This document shows positions 10,921 through 23,455 of a stretch of DNA of 64,000 nt, piece by piece. The stretch covers positions 246,538 to 310,537 of the forward strand of contig SSNP01000152.1 of assembly GCA_006937955.1 (NCBI GenBank). The letters run 5' to 3'. The stretch's first letter is position 1, and the number at the start of each line of letters is the position of its first letter. The notes under the pieces were generated by a model, which worked only from the letters and a program-made list of their open reading frames with translations, ran no database searches and was not told the origin of the DNA. Origin of the DNA: Pachypanchax playfairii (Eukaryota; Chordata; Actinopteri; Cyprinodontiformes; Aplocheilidae). A program made the translations under genes and the position numbers.

Positions 10921-13900
10921 GTCTACTGCATCTCTTTTCTCATGACCACTGAAGATGGACACTAGCTACCCAACAACCCTGCACAAAAACCAGAAGGTAC
11001 AGAAGATTGTTGGATGGATGGTAAAGAATAGGATGAAGTGGTTCAGTCCCTTTTCCAGTCTTTTAATACAGCAGGACAACAATGGAAAACATGCCACTTC
11101 TAATCATAAAATATTTTCTTCCCAAAATGGGAGGGAAAAAATAAATGAAAGAATTCATTTCTGAAGACCTTGTGAAGCACCTTTTTCAGATAGACCACAA
11201 GATAAATGTATTTTGCTCTGAAATCCAATTTTAGTCTTTTTTTCTTTTAGCTCAGCTCAAAGTGACCTAAGCTCACTGAGAAACCATAGAGCAATAACAA
11301 CGTGCCAGACGGAAACTTGTGTTAAAGAAAAAATTAATCAAACCCACATTCTGCCGGTGAAAACAACAGGCCAAAGCAAAACAATTTAATTAACCTAACG
11401 CTAATTTATTTGCTGCAGGTACTACATAAAACAAAATGGCTATTTAGGTAATTGGAAACAACATGAAATTAACTCAGTAATTCTTGAAACATTACAGCAT
11501 ATAGAAAACTAATCTTGTTGGTCAGAGGGGAAAGCAGAAAGTGTTGAACAGATGCAGAACCACAACAGGAAACAAACAAACAAGCAGGTGCAGACATCAG
11601 ATGATGCTTCACTGGCATCTGAAGCTTGCTGAGAAATTTTTAAAGAATTAACGGTACAATATTGAATATTTTCATAAAAAGCTATATTTAAAAAAAAAGA
11701 AAACCTCCACAGAACATTTAGAGTGGCGCAGAATGAGGAATCTGTTTCTAATCATGCTCTAAACCACTTGTCAAGACAATTGGTGGAACAGATCAACAGG
11801 ACCATCTTTACACGGTACACATAAAACTGTGTGTGGACCGACTGGGAGTTAGCCGTCTTTGTTGTTGTACCTGTGGTCCAGAGGCGAGGACCTGGTCGTG
11901 GAAGAGTGCCGGAGTAGCCAGAGGTAGCGTTGGGCTAGCAGAAAGCAGATGGGCTGACTGGAGGTCTGTGGAGGTGACTTGTGCTGATAACATGAATGTA
12001 CCGGATTGATTGGTGATGACTGTCACATGACAGGAGGTCGTAGCATGACGTGAATCAATGACTGAGCTTAGAGAATAAGCGAGTCTCTTATGCAGTGTGA
12101 TGATCAGTCAACCGATGGTGGACAGGAGAACATCCAACACAGCTGTCAGGTGAAGCTCCTGATGCCACTTTCAGTTTTCATTTTTGGGTGTAGGTCCATC
12201 TCAGCAGTCTCTGCATATTCGAATGCTATTGGGCAAGACGTGGCCCTTATTTACACTCCCTGTGTGGAGAGGCCAGTCTCTATCTGCCAGTTAGAGAACA
12301 GATTATGTAATCTAAGCTTCAAAATGTTCAGATGTCCATAGAGTTTAACAAGAGAAGCTTTTAGCGGTGCAGAAAAGAGACTGCATGTTGTTACTAATGT
12401 AATTCCCTGAGTATCTTAAGTTGCTTGTATAAAGAAGAGGAAGTAGAACAATTTCCTCATTCATAACTGACCCTGTGATTTATCAAAAGCAGTTTGTCTG
12501 TGGAAAATCAACTAAACTGGAGCTTTGGGACTCTTTAGCAACTAAATTAAATCATTTAGGAGCACTAACCAGTTTTTACTGCCTCCAAAACATCAATCAG
12601 ACAAAAACCGCATTGGGAAAAAAAGACATGTTGACCACGTGGGACCAAAATCTGAGACACCTTTGCTCGTGGGATAAAAGACCAATTTCACCATCATTAA
12701 AATTATTTAGAAAAGCCCAAAAATACATGTTTTTTTCCCCTTTTGCTTTTTAGGCGTATGTCAGGAACCTTGAAGATTCAGATCTTGAATCTGAAATGAA
12801 AATCTGGCCTTAATTTTATATTTGCAGATCTCTACCCAGCAGATTTCACGGTGCTGCAGGAAAAGTGCAGACACGGTGCACTCTGACAGGAAGTTGCTAA
12901 CACTTCTCTGTTACAAGATGGGCCGAGGCTGAAGGCGACAGCTGCAGCAGGAGACACGTGTTCTGGGAGAGATTCCAACACAAGACATGATTCACCATGA
13001 TATTACCGTGTGATTACCTGTATGACGGAGAGTAACATATCATCTAGGAAGCATAGCAGATTTCATGATAGACACATATGTTGTATTTAAGCACATTCTG
13101 CATCCCAAAAATGTAGATGGTCAAGACGGGGCTTTTTAAAGACATCCATCGTAAATACTGGGTAATTAATGCGTCGTTAGTAAAAAATGGAGGTGCTGTG
13201 CGGTCGTTCTTCATCACGCTGCATGTAAACAACATGCGCCACAGTCTTCGGTCATTCAGTCAACAACAAGCATCAGATTTGGCATCTGTGCTGTTTCAGT
13301 GTGCAGCTGGTGGTCCGGTCTCACCTTTTTCCTTACCGGACACGAGCACAAATCTTTGATTCACGCTTTCCAGATTACATTTTTCAAACTGCCCACTGGA
13401 CTTATTTTATATCAAACCTTCCAAAATGTCTTTTGAATTTTTCTAAAAATCCTGTTTCTTGTTTGGATTTTTTTCACACTTTAAAGGTTTGACAGCATCC
13501 ATCTTTCATGAGGCTACATTTGCCCCCCCACTACATCCCATTCTTCAGATCTTCCTACGAGCCCTGTCACTCCTCCATCTGTCTACTTACTGTTGTTTGA
13601 ATGACGCAACAAATGAAAACTGGAATAAAAACCCTTTGCTCTCCTCAACACATATACTTAATAAGAACTAATTTTCTTTCACGTCCTGCAGCTTTCACAG
13701 ATGTTGTCTAACAGCACATCTTGTCTGAGAGGGGAAAGTGCAAGCGAAAGTAATCCGGGTGTGAGCTGAGATGAATGCGGCGGCGTGATGCTCGTGTTGA
13801 ATAACAGTGAACACACCCCAGACTGCGTGTTCACTTCTAATTCTATGCACTGTGATGTTCTGCACCAGTTACTCAGATATACCAAGAGAAGAAGAAGAAA

Positions 13901-14770
13901 AATACAGACAGCTGGTGCATCATCAGCAAATGTCAGCGCGTCGCCTTGGCACAGAGAGGCCGACTCGAAGACAAGACGCACTGGGTCACTTTGCAGTGTA
14001 ATGCAGAACAGTGTGATGACTGTAAACCTGAGTCATTGCACTTCTGCTCTTATGGGCCACTTGTCAGAGCATCAGGAAAGAAAGAAAAATCCAAAGCATG
14101 AGGCGAGAAGATCAGGCTGACCTAAAGATGGGTGATTTTACAGTCATGTAACAGCCAGCAGAGCTGCCCCAGAGCCAGGAAATGGACTATTACATAACAC
14201 CACCCCTATACCATCAACAGGGGCTGACCTTGAGAGGAGGGCAGAGTCCTGGTGGAGGGGGGCAACATCACATGGTTCTAATTCAGACAAATGGAGATGT
14301 TTCATGTGTAGAAGAGAATTAGATGTGCTGCACCAACTAGAGAATAGTAGGGGTTTGAGAGACCCCCACCCTGTTCCTCTTTCTCTCTCACCCACACAAA
14401 CACACACTGCAACATCAGTGCCAAACACGAGGAGGACACATCGCAGCACATCTTGTCACGCCACGCAAGTCCAAATTACGAGGAAAATGCGAACAGATCC
14501 AATGAAATAACTCACTCATTTGAAAAGCCTCGTGTGTCTGCGCGTGCATGTAGGCAGCAGGAGCAAAGCATCTGTTTATCCAATGTGTGACCCCCCCCCC
14601 AAAAAAAAAAAATAAACAAAGATTACCAGCATGACCCCCTGCAATGTGTCTCCATAACATGGACACAGTAATGAATCACTCAGTAAATGAAAGCGTGACG
14701 CACCAGGTCGGATCGAGCAAATTATTTTTCAAAATGACATTTTTCAGTCAACATATGGCACGAAGCTTCA
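10921..14770. other. noncoding vsnl1 intron, no feature recognised
   Basis: About 3.8 kb without a supported gene or a well-bounded repeat. Short ORFs are present on both strands but none shows a domain, splice-compatible ends or codon bias. A poly-C/poly-A junction occurs at 14589-14611. Confidence 0.45.
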
Positions 14771-14776
14771 TCCTAC

Positions 14777-15150
14777 CTTGTGGGAGAGTGAAGTGAAAGA
14801 GGGAAGTCCGGTGTGCCTGATGTCTGGAGTGTGACAAAAACCAGCGATGGCGAAAAAAAAGACCAAAAACAAAAGAAAAAGCTTGAAACGGCTGAAATGT
14901 TCTGGAGGCGAAGCTTCGAGGGTTTGATTCGTTTTATTCTAATGCGTCTCGGATTCAACTGTTTGGATGGAGTAAAGTCAGAAAGTGAAGGTCCGTGGAA
15001 AGATGCTACTGAACACGAAGTGCTGCTGGTGTGCAGGGAGGAAGAGGAGGAAGAGGAGGAGGAGGAGGAGGGAGAGTGTGGCAGGGATGTGTGCATCTCT
15101 CCGCTCCACAAACACAACGATGAACTCACAAAGTTTTCTATCACATCAAA
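14777..15150 (-). other. vsnl1: candidate noncoding first exon (5' UTR) of vsnl1
   Basis: On the minus strand a strong donor, CACAAG|GTAGGA, ends this segment at 14777. The segment is richer in GC than its surroundings and holds a (CCT)n tract, the complement of the GAGGAG run at 15040-15072, as is common in 5' UTRs. Vertebrate VSNL1 genes have an untranslated first exon separated by a long intron from the exon carrying ATG, and the coding exon at 4469-4635 has an acceptor immediately upstream of ATG, so an upstream exon is required. Its 5' end is not defined by sequence. The long open frames on both strands here are probably a by-product of the triplet repeat. Confidence 0.42.
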
Positions 15151-15376
15151 TATCTACTTATCAGAACCTTACCGTGTTTTATCAACGGAAACAATATGAT
15201 GAACAAACATTCCCGTCATTTAAATATCGCTGATTGTTTTTCCTACTTTGATTTATTTTCTGGTTCGTCATTCAAGACAAAGTATATTGTGCAAATAAAA
15301 TTTGACTATAAACTGAATCTGATTAAAATAAATCTAGAAGAAATCGCTGCTCGATAGAGCCCGAAGTTTCCCGCCA
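15150..15376. promoter_or_regulatory. candidate bidirectional vsnl1/rad51ap2 promoter
   Basis: This ~220-bp interval separates the presumed first exons of two divergently transcribed genes. It contains an E2F-like site at its rad51ap2 side. There is no clear TATA box close to either presumed start. The call rests on gene arrangement and splice-site logic, not on a recognised core promoter. Confidence 0.35.
15367..15375 (+). promoter_or_regulatory. E2F-like site TTTCCCGCC
   Basis: TTTCCCGCC matches the E2F consensus TTTSSCGC. It lies immediately before the presumed noncoding first exon of rad51ap2. E2F control would fit a recombination gene, but is unproven. Confidence 0.45.
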
Positions 15377-15458
15377 CTGAGACCGTAGAACAAAAAAAAA
15401 AACATTAGCTAGCTAAACCAAGAAGAACTGTCCTGTCACTAGTTAAATCACTTGCTAG
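15377..15458 (+). other. rad51ap2: candidate noncoding first exon of rad51ap2
   Basis: A consensus donor, CTAG|GTAAGT, ends this segment at 15458. The next plus-strand acceptor with a long pyrimidine tract (CTCATTTCTTAG) ends at 16717, 19 bases before the rad51ap2 start codon. Joining them would place a ~1.26-kb intron in the 5' UTR, containing the hAT MITE at 15825-16597. The 5' end of the exon is a guess placed just after the E2F-like site. Confidence 0.4.
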
Positions 15459-15824
15459 GTAAGTAGGACTAATCTCGTAATAATGTCTACTAATGTTATC
15501 GCAAACTTATTAAACTAATATCAAATGTAGTTGGCATGACTTTAAAATATTTAAATATATATTTTTAGCCTTCCAGTTAAATAAAATTGTTAGCTAAGCT
15601 TTTACAGATGACATGCTAAAAATAGCTCACATTCTGGTTGAATTAATTACATCCTCAAAATCAAGCTTAAAAATTAAAAATGATAGATGAAAACTCTTTT
15701 TAATGATAATAACAATCAGCTCATTACTTGTGAACTGAGTTTTACATTCATTTCAGCCTCTAAATGTGAGACTAGATTTTAAACAATAGATGTGGAAAAT
15801 TGAAGAATTAAGTTTTATTTAGAT

Positions 15825-16597
15825 CAGGGTTCTGCAACCTGTGGCTCAGGGGCCATATGTGGCCCTTCAGCCCCTCTAAAGGCTTCTTGTAACTTTGATC
15901 AACATGAACCTGATTAACAGGAAATCGATCATGTGTGTTGGACTTTTTGCAGCAGAATGACAGTAATATTACAAACAGGTTGTTCTGCCTATATGAACTG
16001 GTTCCAGAACCAGAACTGAACAAACAGACTTGAGTTTGACTGAAATGTCTGTAAAATGCAGCGATCAGCTGATCTTTGATCAGTTTCTGAATCTTTCTGA
16101 CCTGCAGTCTGACTCTCCTGATCCACAAACCAACATGTTACATCAGACTGGAGATTAATTACGTTAAAAACAGCAAATAGTTTGTAAATTTTCAACATTT
16201 TAAGGCATCAGAATATGATGCTGTTGTATTAAAGAGACTCTTCATATAACAGAAACAAACTGCTGCTGATTAAAGACCTGAGATGCTTTAACAAAGTAAA
16301 ACTTATTTTATTTTGTAGAGATTTAAGTAATAAATGATCAAACTACAACCATCCAACCAGTTTTATAACAGCTTGTTCCTGCAGGATCCTGGTGGAGGCT
16401 GGTGTTTATCTTCAGCAGCAGGAACAACAATCTGATGTTAGTTTTTATAAACATAAAGGTGGAACTTCATACTTTCACTATAAGTGAGCGACTTGTTGTA
16501 TAAATAGTTTTTATCTTAATTTTCAGGACCAATGGGACTTTGTGGCTCTTTACAAATGTAATTTGGATCTTTCAGTGGTAAATGTTGCAGAACCCTG
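15825..16597. mobile_element. hAT-like MITE in the 5' intron of rad51ap2
   Basis: The left end CAGGGTTCTGCAACCTGTGG and the right end (reverse strand) CAGGGTTCTGCAACATTTAC share the first 14 bases as an inverted repeat. The CAG...CTG termini are typical of hAT elements. The flanking 8-mers (atttagat and ttccagaa) do not match, so the target duplication has decayed. No transposase is encoded. It stops 140 bp before the rad51ap2 start codon. Confidence 0.65.
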
Positions 16598-16736
16598 TTC
16601 CAGAAATTTTAATTCATGGAAGTTAATGTTTCTTTCACTTTTATAGCACTAGTGAAAGTACATGCTGGTGCAGTACAGCTTGATTCACACGCTGCCCATT
16701 TCTGCCTCATTTCTTAGGCGGTGTCAGTGAAAGGAA

Positions 16737-19700
16737 ATGGATAAAGTCACTCGAGAAGTTGTCAAATCACACTCAGATTCAGAGCTCATTTCACCACTTT
16801 CCCCAAAACGGCTGAGGACTGATTGTGCTGTAACAAAAGACCTTTCTGGGAACAGATTGTTCAACTCTTCAGAGGCTTGGACATCTCAGAAAAGTTGTCT
16901 GTCGCTGGCTGACGGTCTGATTTTCACTACAGAATGTGAAACCCCTCCTGATAAACCACAGGACAACACTTTAAATATTACTCGTGTAGAAAATTCACAT
17001 GGCAACGGTGCACACTCACAATCAAATGATGAGCGTTTCATCAGTTCTGAGAGGGATGAGAAACATTCGGTCACTGAAACAGAGACACTCAGTCCTTATT
17101 TAAGAGCTGATACAGGTGACTCTCACGCTCCCTTTTACAGTAACGGAGACGGTTTTCCTAACTGGAAGCAGCTGGAGAACGATGACATTTTTAGTAGCTG
17201 TTGTCTTTTCACTGGAAATAATGAGGCGGCAGCTTGTTCAAATCAGTCCGACTGCACCTCTGAAGATGCTGGACAAGACACGGATGTTTGCACTGAATCT
17301 TTAGAGACTAATCAGGAAAGAGACAAGGTTGATTTCAGTGACTGTGTCCCTCTGACTAAGACAGAGGGACATCTCGCAGACCCTAATCCATGCTACTCAA
17401 ACCTTGATGAAAACCTCTCAGTGAGCTCAGCTGACGGTGGCAAAAATGAAAAGCAGAAATCTGAGCTATGGATTTGTGGGACTGAAAATGTCTCTGTCTG
17501 CCATGTAACAACAAAAGGTCACGTTAACGACAATAACATGAGCAAAACCCTCATGTGCTCCACTGCTGAATGTGCTGAGAGATCAGTCGTCTCTAATATT
17601 GTGCTGTCAGACTCAAATATTGACATCCAAAATCCCAGATGTGAAGTTAACAGGGACGCAGAGGCTGATCACTCAGCTGAGAGTCTAGTGGCTTCTAAAA
17701 TCAGTCAAGAGCCTGCTGAAGGAGATAATGATGCTGATTCTTTCAGTGCAACTGACCCTACAATCTGCACTGAATATGACAAGGAGGTTCAAGGGATGGA
17801 ATTATCTTCATCACTGAAACCCTCCAACATAAAAACAGCTCCAGGGCTTTGCTGTAATGTCACTTTATTACAAACTTCATCTTCAGACCAGACTGAGGAG
17901 TTTAATCCCCAGAGCAGAGCACAGAAGCACACAAATGAAAACGACTTCAGATCTCAGTCGTACACAGAACCGCAGGTTCGTTCAGCGACCAACGGTGAAA
18001 TGCAGGACAATAGTAACGGTGAAACTGACTGTGCGTCCAGTCCCAGGAGCCGGAACGAGAAGCCTCCTGCTGCTGAGGTTAGTGGAATACAAAACAACCA
18101 CCAGACTGTGGGTCAGCTGAAAGAACCGAGTGCGTCCAGCATCTTCGCTGTCAGAGTTGACTGCATAAAAACACAAGAAGTTGAATATTTACGGAGTGAA
18201 AATGACAACGGGGACAAGGCAGCGGTGGTTAAAATGCAAAAGGAAGTTAGATGGTTTCTAAAAGAAAACACAAGTAATGAACAGGCAAATGTAGAAAAAA
18301 CATTGAAGTCAGTAACAAAACTTCAGTTACAAAATGAGCCACACAAAAAATACACATCCACTGGTGTCTGGATTAGTGAGTGGATTCGGAAAGAAACAGG
18401 AAAACCAGACAGGAAATTACAAAGTACCGAAGGTGGAGAAGTAAACAGGCTCGAGAGCTTGTATGACAAAACATTTTGTCCTATTATTTACGGGATGGAT
18501 GAGACAACTGAAGGATGGAAACAAAGAGATGTAATAAATGTTGGAAAGGAAATACTAACCAACGGGTGTGAAAACCCACAGACACGGGGACATTCTGAGG
18601 ACAAGAAGAATCGAAGTTCTTTGACCAGCAAAGAAACACAAGACAGGACTGTGAGGGAAGAGTCACATGATGAAGGTATTAGTGATTGGCAGGAGAAGAA
18701 CAGATTGACTTTTTGTAACACAGATGACTCAGAACTGTGGCTCAGCTGTTTCTTCCGTTACCAACACAGGTCTGAAGTGTGTATGCCCTTTACTTTCTCT
18801 TTGGCAAGTGATGCAGTTGATCTTTGTCAGCCAAATATAGAGAAAAAAGCTCTCTGTAGTCCCACTGCACCGACGTGTAACAACATGTTTTCCCCATCTG
18901 CGTTTACGCTCTACAACCATGTTGTTGGGGGGTTTGACACTTTTGAAAAGATCAAGCTCTCACCACATGATGACGATGAGGATGTTGGCCTGGGAAACAT
19001 GTTTGTCCACACCAGCTTGCCTGAAGAGATGTCGAAAACACCCCAGCAACAACTTCCTCCCCACACGCCGAAGGCAGAGCTTGACATTCTCAAGAAGATG
19101 TCAGTGGAGGAGGGAGGAGAGGAAGTGGGCGAGGAGGAGATGGAGGGACTCGAGTGTTACAGTGAGAACATGGCAAACGGATTTGTTAGAAGTGATTCCT
19201 CTTGTAATGATGCCCCAAATTTGATCTCAGCAGCAGATGTCACTGCACTCACTTGGCCAGAGCAAGAGCCTAGCTGTGGATCAGCGTATGATTCCTCTGA
19301 GCAACCAGGCGACGGATCAACGCTTCAGTCAGAGTCTTCTGCTATCCCCTCCGAGTGTGACAGTCCTCTTTCTGATCTCAGCTGCTTCGAGTTTGAAATG
19401 AAAGAACAGTTTGACAGGGTCTTGAAAGAGCTCTGCTTATTCTTTGATATCAGTACAAAGGATTTCGCAAACGACTGTAGGCCGTTTTCACCTGAGCGGT
19501 GTGATGTTCCCGAACCCCTGGAGAGCAACATATCAAAAAGCAAAGAGCGTCCCAACACCCCCGATCTGGGACACCAAAGAGCTACAGCACCAGGTATCTA
19601 TGTTACACAAAATAAATGATGCACCCTTTTACACAACAAATAATTCAGTCATTAATTGTAATAATATGAATCAAACACACAAAACTTCTTTTAAATTACG

Positions 19701-22700
19701 TTTTTTTTTTTTTTAATATTCCACAATCTTACGTTGAGAAACGAAGGAGTTACAGCAGTTCTGGTCAAATCTGGAAAACAACATCATGGAGGATTGGTTA
19801 GCTGTGGCGGCCATCTTGGATTGCATTTACTTCAAAAGTCAAATCAGTTGTAGTTGTAAATCCAACAAAGATGTTTCAACAAAATCCATCCAGTTCATGT
19901 AATATATTGTTACAAAAAGCCTTGATGTTCTCAGCTCTAATAAGAGGACGAGCAGGCTTAGAAAGGTTTTAACCACATCTATTTAACATTACTTAGAAAT
20001 GCAGGAAGTACAGTTTTGATTAGCTTTATAATGATTTCTTGAAATACACCATAAACTATTGATTGTACACATGAGTATTAAATTGCACAGTGTTGCTCAA
20101 ACATCTATACAGACATGGCTCAGTTACTGCTGGTCTCCCAACGTGTTTCTATCTGGTTGTTGCAGGTTAACAGATACAATCTGTGAATATTCAACCGCCA
20201 GAGTTTTCGCAGCAAATTGACCGTCATTGATGCAGCTTTTTATTTCCTGTCTTACTCTAATGTTTACATGTGACTGCACATAAACGTTGTGTTAAAATCA
20301 AAGATGCACATTACTGTTAACTGGTGGTACAAAGTAAATACAATGATCCTGCTGCTTTGGTGGTTAGAGGGTTGAATCCAAGAGGCATTAGCAGGATGAG
20401 TTTATTTCTACTTTAAACAAAACAAGGGAAAATATTTTCTGTTGTTTCTTCTCCTAAAGAGGCCCTTCCATTAAAAACTATTTTTCTGAGGTTTCTGTTG
20501 AATATTTTAGCTCCACAGGTGTTCTTAGCTTCATAGTGGGTGTGAAAACAGGTCAACAACTTCTCTTTCAGTTTTTATCTCTCAAACTACGCAGGTGGTG
20601 ATAAAACCCGAGTTCTCCCGAGTCCGAACGGCCTGTATCTGTTTCGTCACAACTCCTTTGTTCGTTAGTATTCGGCAGCTCCGGCAGTTGAAACCACGCC
20701 TAGCATGCTGCTGGCTAAAAGCTGTTAGCATAAGACGTAGCAAACAGGAAGACACGACATCTGACGTTGCCATGCGCAGCAGGGCAGGAAACAGTATACC
20801 TTGCTGTCATAGGCTAGTTTGCTAGCCAATCTGAGTCCAGAAAATTCGAATAATGAATATGAACGAGCTGCTGATGAAGCAGCCTGACGGAAAGAGCCGG
20901 AACCAGCCGAATTTTAACGCAGACAGATTGAAAGGTCTTTTAATCAGTGTTTCCTGACGTTTTTTAGATATAAAATGTTTCATATTACTGATTAATACTT
21001 AAGAAATAACCACAAAGCCCTGAAATTTGTATGAAATGGCCTCTTTAAAGCTCATGTCAACTGAAGCTCTGATGTGTATTTGTAAAGAAATGCACTGGAA
21101 TGAGTTTCCAGCTCAAAATAATAGTAAAATCATCCTGCAGATTTCTGCAGTGCTGCATTTTTAACATCATTTTATTGCATAAGTGTGTTATTCTTGTTCC
21201 ATTTGCTGAATTTTTATTGATCTGATATATGATGATAAACTGATGGTCATCCAACAGGATACTACAAGAAAACATGCTGGTTTTTGTTATGGATTGTTTC
21301 CTGTTCATGTTTAGATGCAGCTACTGTGGACCACAACCTGGAAGTGTGTGAAGTGGTTTCTATCCTTGCTGTCAGCAGTGATGCCAAACAGGAAGTCTTC
21401 TTTAACAGCAACCTTTACCAGGAAGCTCCCATCAACACGGAACAGAAACACAGAGGTTCTTTGTCAATGTTTTAAACCAACATTTTAATCAATAAAAAAC
21501 AGAATAATGAAAACAAGAAGAAAAAACATGTAATTTTATACTTAATTTAGACATAAATCTTTGACTCGACCTAAGAACTAATTTTAAAAATTTGGACTGA
21601 TAGTTGTTGAACGCAAACCAAAAACAAAACGATTTTAAATTGTTGTGAGTGCTTTAGTATTTTTATTGTTTACAAAGATGTTATTGTTTACAAAATGGTG
21701 AGTGATGAAGGGTTAATGTAGCACCCGTTAAAAGGTCTGATCAGACTGATGCAACTTTTTATTTTCTATGGTCAACAAGCTGCTGTAGAACAAAAACATT
21801 GTAATGAATAAAAACATTATTTAACAGTTTTTTATAAAGACCATTTCATCTGGTTCTGACTGTTAGTATGTTTGTTTCAGAGCCCCAGGAGGAGGGGGGG
21901 GAGAAAGCCAAGGTGTGGTCTCCATCTTTCATGTTTCTACCTGTACTCGAACAACTGAGCCACAGTGAGTTTCTTTCCATATTGGTAAAACATTTTACAT
22001 TAAACAGTGATTCATTTGAGAACAAATTTATACTACTCCAGCTTGAAAGCAAAAATCTGATTTAACTAATTCAGGACCTCCGAACCTGAGATTCTATAGA
22101 ATGTTTAAGCCTCAGTCACAATGACCTATACCAGTGATTGTCACGTTTGGTGGAGGTTTTAAAGTTGGACCCAAATGCAGTGAGTAGGAACACTAAATTA
22201 AAGTGCAACAAAAGGTTTAATAAGAACTAAAAATGCTGACGGGGCAGCAAAAACAAACTTACATAAGGGATGAAAGTCCGGGGGTGAAAAACACAAAAGT
22301 AATCCAGAGACTGAGACAAGGGGACCCGTGAACAAAGTCCTCATACGGCGCGGCGGACGGCCAGCGCAGAGGCACCTCAGTACCTGGAGGAGCGCTCCAG
22401 GCAACGGGACACGACAGAGTAGAAAACAGGACTACAGTATACATGAAGGACTATGGCTAGGGACATACAAGGTTTTGCGACATACAAGGTTTTGTGACAA
22501 CAGACCAACAACGACTAACACACACACGAGACTTAAATACAAACACCAAACTGATTACAAAACTCAAAACATCTGAGGACATGGAGAGAAACAAACACAG
22601 GAACTAATCACAGAAACAAGACACACCTGAACGGAAAAACACTAGACTGAAGAGACAAGCTGACAAAATACTGAATGACACATGAGGAGAACAGGAAGTA

Positions 22701-23455
22701 GAGACATAACCAAAATAAAAGCAAAACAGGAAACTAGATACTAAGGAAAATAAAAGCATAACATGACATAAGACACTGAATGAGAACAAAAGGAAAAACA
22801 TTTACTGAAAACCCCCCGAAGTACAGAACATAATAAACCAAAACCCCAATATCTGACAGTGATGGGTTCCCGCACAGAGGGTTTTCATGTTGGGTTCGTT
22901 TGCCCGCTATTGGCTGGTAGATGTAAACATAATGTCAATTTTATGCTCGTCTAAATAAATATTTTATTTGATTTTACTTCAAATATAATTTTTAAAGGAA
23001 ATACTGTACTTTCACTCTGCACCCCTCTAAATACCCTGTGGAGGTATTATGTTTTTTAAATGTAGCTTTTTATGAGAATGTTCCATATTGCACTTTTAAG
23101 GAGGCTGAAGGAAATGTTCCAAAACTCATTTGTAGCTGTTTGTATGAGTCATTGTGACGGAGGCTTCTTCTTATTATTATAAAAGAAAGACACTTAACAG
23201 ATTAACAAAAGTCTTATTAGTTTAAGAGACAAAATAAGTCATGTATAATAAATACTTCATCTATTTTTTAAACATAAAAACATGGAGCTTGACTGTGTTA
23301 CATGAGCTTAACCGTATGTGCTGCGGGTCTGTGCAGGACCACCAGAGCAGCCCAGGAGACTGGCACCTTTAAAAACATGTACTCGTCCAATCCGGATTGG
23401 ACTTTCAAAAAGAGCCAAGACCAAACACCTTCACCGGTCACACCCCTACAAATGA
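16737..23455 (+). CDS. rad51ap2: RAD51-associated protein 2, four coding exons
   Basis: Exons: 16737-19593, 21315-21455, 21881-21964 and 23337-23455. Every junction is phase 1 and the frame runs to a stop at 23453, giving 1,066 codons (human RAD51AP2 is about 1,159 aa). The start is fixed by an in-frame TGA at 16728. RAD51AP2 is a large, poorly conserved protein expressed in meiotic cells that binds RAD51 through its C-terminus. Here the C-terminus reads RPIRIGLSKRAKTKHLH, the RAD51-interaction motif shared with RAD51AP1. Other family-like segments are LSCFFRYQHRSEVCMPFTF (about residue 660), GFDTFEKIKLSP, and FDRVLKELCLFFDIS (about 888-902). The rest is polar, acidic and low in structure, as usual for this family. 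The donor after exon 2 (GAG|GTTCTT) is weak; others are good. Introns hold a TTAA MITE, a solo LTR and, upstream, a hAT MITE. Divergent vsnl1 next door supports the identification. Confidence 0.88.
20458..21044 (-). mobile_element. TTAA-flanked MITE (Kolobok/T2-like), copy B
   Basis: Reverse-orientation copy of the family described at 1150, in rad51ap2 intron between coding exons 1 and 2. The right flank is TTAA (21045-21048); the left is CTAA, one substitution away. Full length. The internal donor-like GTAAGA is mutated here (CTAAGA on the minus strand). Confidence 0.75.
22139..22858 (-). mobile_element. solo LTR (gypsy-like) in rad51ap2 intron
   Basis: A 720-bp unit with TGTCA...TGACA ends and an exact 5-bp target duplication GTGAT (22134-22138 and 22859-22863). 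These are the marks of an LTR retrotransposon integration. No internal gag-pol region or second LTR is present, so it is a solo LTR left by recombination between two LTRs. Orientation is taken from a TATTTAAG motif and pyrimidine-rich reading on the minus strand and is less certain than the boundaries. The Ty3/gypsy assignment is inference. Confidence 0.75.
23337..23455 (+). CDS. rad51ap2: rad51ap2 last coding exon with RAD51-binding motif
   Basis: This short exon is preceded by the acceptor GTCTGTGCAG and enters in phase 1. It encodes 39 residues, including RPIRIGLSKRAKTKHLH near the end, and stops at 23453-23455. The arginine-rich IGLS core is the RAD51-binding element known from RAD51AP1 and RAD51AP2. 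It is the strongest single piece of evidence for the identity of the whole gene. Confidence 0.9.

Noticed and set aside
14813..15199. 128-aa open frame on the plus strand with a glutamate run, and a serine-rich frame opposite
   Set aside because: Both arise from the (GGA)n tract and the GC-richer context; no domain. A 5' UTR exon of vsnl1 explains the region better.
16886..19558. Several antisense frames opposite the rad51ap2 exon
   Set aside because: Short, without domains or splice support; shadows of the coding strand.
20582..20773. Recurrent frame with FSQQHAR, NCGSCRILTNKG in MITE copies B, D and F
   Set aside because: Similar only because the copies are young; frame length varies, ends differ and no domain is recognisable.
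22604..22801. Hydrophobic 65-aa frame on the minus strand, membrane-protein-like
   Set aside because: Lies in the solo LTR; the T-rich composition explains the hydrophobicity.
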